Below are positions 5,685 through 6,394 of a DNA stretch of 6,394 nucleotides, in pieces. The stretch's first letter is position 1. Each line of letters opens with the position of its first letter. The stretch comes from Candidatus Cloacimonadota bacterium (GTDB taxonomy: Bacteria > Cloacimonadota > Cloacimonadia > Cloacimonadales > Cloacimonadaceae): contig JAGOIS010000085.1 of assembly GCA_017995495.1 (NCBI GenBank), positions 1 to 6,394 on the forward strand. The letters run 5' to 3'. Made by a program: the position numbers and the translations under genes. The notes beneath the pieces are model-generated. The model was not told the origin of the DNA. It saw only the letters and a list, made by a program, of their open reading frames with translations, and searched no databases.

Positions 5685-6124
5685 TGGACGCGTCACTGGT
5701 CATCCGGGACCTGCGCGAAAGCGATCTTCCCCAGATCCTGCGGATCGAAAACCTGGTGTTTCGCCCGCCCTGGCCGGAGGAGGCTTTTCAGGAGGTCAGT
5801 TGCACCCAATCCTGGGTGATCTGCGACGCGGATGTCCTGCGGGGCTACATCATGTACCACGTGGTGCCGGATGAGGCGGTGATCATCAATTTCGCCATAG
5901 ATCCGGATCACTGGCGCCATGGTCTGGGCACCATACTGCTCGACCATACTTTAAAGCTTATACTTGACCAAAACGTCAACACCATCTATCTGGACGTTCG
6001 CCGCTCCAATTTGGCCGCCCTCAGGCTCTATCAAAAGTTCGGCTTCAACCCCCTGGGTGTGAGAAGGAACTATTACTCCGAGCCGGTGGAGGACGCCATC
6101 GTGATGGTGCGGCACAGGGATTGA
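5684..6124 (+). CDS. rimI: Ribosomal-protein-S18-alanine N-acetyltransferase-like GNAT protein
   Basis: RimI acetylates the N-terminal alanine of ribosomal protein S18 using acetyl-CoA, though homologues can have wider targets. The protein has 146 residues in a single GNAT domain. Family features are IRDLRESDLPQILRIE at the start, FRPPWPEEAF (26-35), the acetyl-CoA loop DPDHWRHGLGTILL (73-86), LDVRRSNLAALRLYQKFGF (103-121), and the RimI-like RRNYYSEPVEDAIVM ending. At the position of the general base Glu103 of enterobacterial RimI there is Asp104; the general acid Tyr is kept (Tyr116). The first residue of the Q/R-x-x-G-x-G loop is Trp77. ATG 5684 overlaps the argS stop by one base (TGATG); a GTG directly before it at 5681 would add one residue. 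No strong ribosome site is seen, so translation is probably coupled to argS. Confidence 0.88.
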   Translation: MDASLVIRDLRESDLPQILRIENLVFRPPWPEEAFQEVSCTQSWVICDADVLRGYIMYHVVPDEAVIINFAIDPDHWRHGLGTILLDHTLKLILDQNVNTIYLDVRRSNLAALRLYQKFGFNPLGVRRNYYSEPVEDAIVMVRHRD

Positions 6125-6131
6125 CCCAAAG

Positions 6132-6394
6132 ATGAAAGATTACGACTATTTGGTGCTGGGCAGCGGTATCGCCGGCTTGGTTTACGCCCTTCAGGTTTCC
6201 AGGCTTGGCCGGGTGGCTGTGGTCACCAAGCGCGGCCTTTTCGACTGCAACACGGATTATGCCCAGGGAGGCATCGCGGCCGTTCTGGACGCTCAGGATT
6301 CCTTTGGCAAGCACTGCGACGACACCTTCGCCGCCGGCGCGGAACTGGGCAAAAAACAGGTGATCTGCCAGATCATCAACGAAGGCCCCAAGCT
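6132..6394 (+). CDS. nadB: L-aspartate oxidase, N-terminal part (3' end outside window)
   Basis: NadB oxidises L-aspartate to iminoaspartate, which NadA condenses with dihydroxyacetone phosphate to quinolinate for NAD; it is a cytoplasmic flavoprotein that can use oxygen or fumarate as electron acceptor. The visible 87 residues start MKDYDYLVLGSGIAGL, the FAD-binding beta-alpha-beta fold with G10-x-G12-x-x-G15. They continue with VVTKRGLFDCNTDYAQGGIAAVLD, the NTxYAQGGIA segment that separates NadB from many related flavoprotein subunits of fumarate reductase type, and with DDTFAAGAELG and NEGPK. The start ATG 6132 is 7 bases after the rimI stop, with AGGGA at 6116-6120 as a distant ribosome site. 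The catalytic Arg and the C-terminal helical domain are beyond the window. Whether nadA and nadC follow cannot be seen. Confidence 0.93.
   Translation, partial: MKDYDYLVLGSGIAGLVYALQVSRLGRVAVVTKRGLFDCNTDYAQGGIAAVLDAQDSFGKHCDDTFAAGAELGKKQVICQIINEGPK

Noticed and set aside
4083..5696. A 537-residue open frame on the minus strand opposite argS
   Set aside because: It mirrors argS codon bias, has no recognisable family motif, and the plus-strand frame is an unmistakable ArgRS.
5964..5979. TTGAC-N6-GTCAA dyad in rimI, with a TTGACC-N17-TATCTG promoter-like arrangement
   Set aside because: The -10 match is only 3 of 6, the arms are short, and it lies within conserved RimI coding.

Overview
The window is a dense run of eleven same-strand (+) genes from a bacterial chromosome. 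All belong to core metabolism, the cell envelope or translation. In order they are: the 3' end of purF (purine synthesis), an RseC/MucC-like membrane protein, folB and folK (folate), a short GlmU-like sugar nucleotidyltransferase, an Ap4A-phosphorylase-like HIT protein, a membrane-anchored LytR_C protein, rsfS (ribosome silencing), argS, rimI, and the 5' end of nadB (NAD synthesis). I see no tRNA, rRNA, CRISPR array, mobile element or convincing terminator.

The organism is probably a Gram-negative, perhaps anaerobic, moderately GC-rich bacterium. RseC-family proteins occur mainly in bacteria with two membranes. The PurF tail carries three Cys in the pattern of the Fe-S-containing Bacillus-type enzyme. 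The coding style is rich in G/C at third positions. A member of the FCB group, possibly Cloacimonadota, would fit, but that is an impression and not something the sequence proves.

The layout looks like one long operon or superoperon. From 448 to 6124 nearly every junction overlaps by 1 to 23 bases, often as ATGA stop/start overlaps (867, 1223, 3665), which suggests translational coupling. The longest gap is 62 bases, between purF and the rseC-like gene. A second gap of only 7 bases separates rimI and nadB. The genes link PRPP/purine supply to folate (folB-folK), wall precursors (GlmU-like, LytR_C), translation (rsfS, argS, rimI) and NAD (nadB).

I do not see a new multi-gene system here. The points worth a second look are departures within familiar families: an ArgRS whose HIGH motif reads NIVS, a GlmU homologue lacking the whole acetyltransferase active-site region, a stand-alone LytR_C protein next to rsfS, an rsfS start that may be TTG behind a textbook Shine-Dalgarno, and an RimI with Asp at the usual catalytic Glu position.
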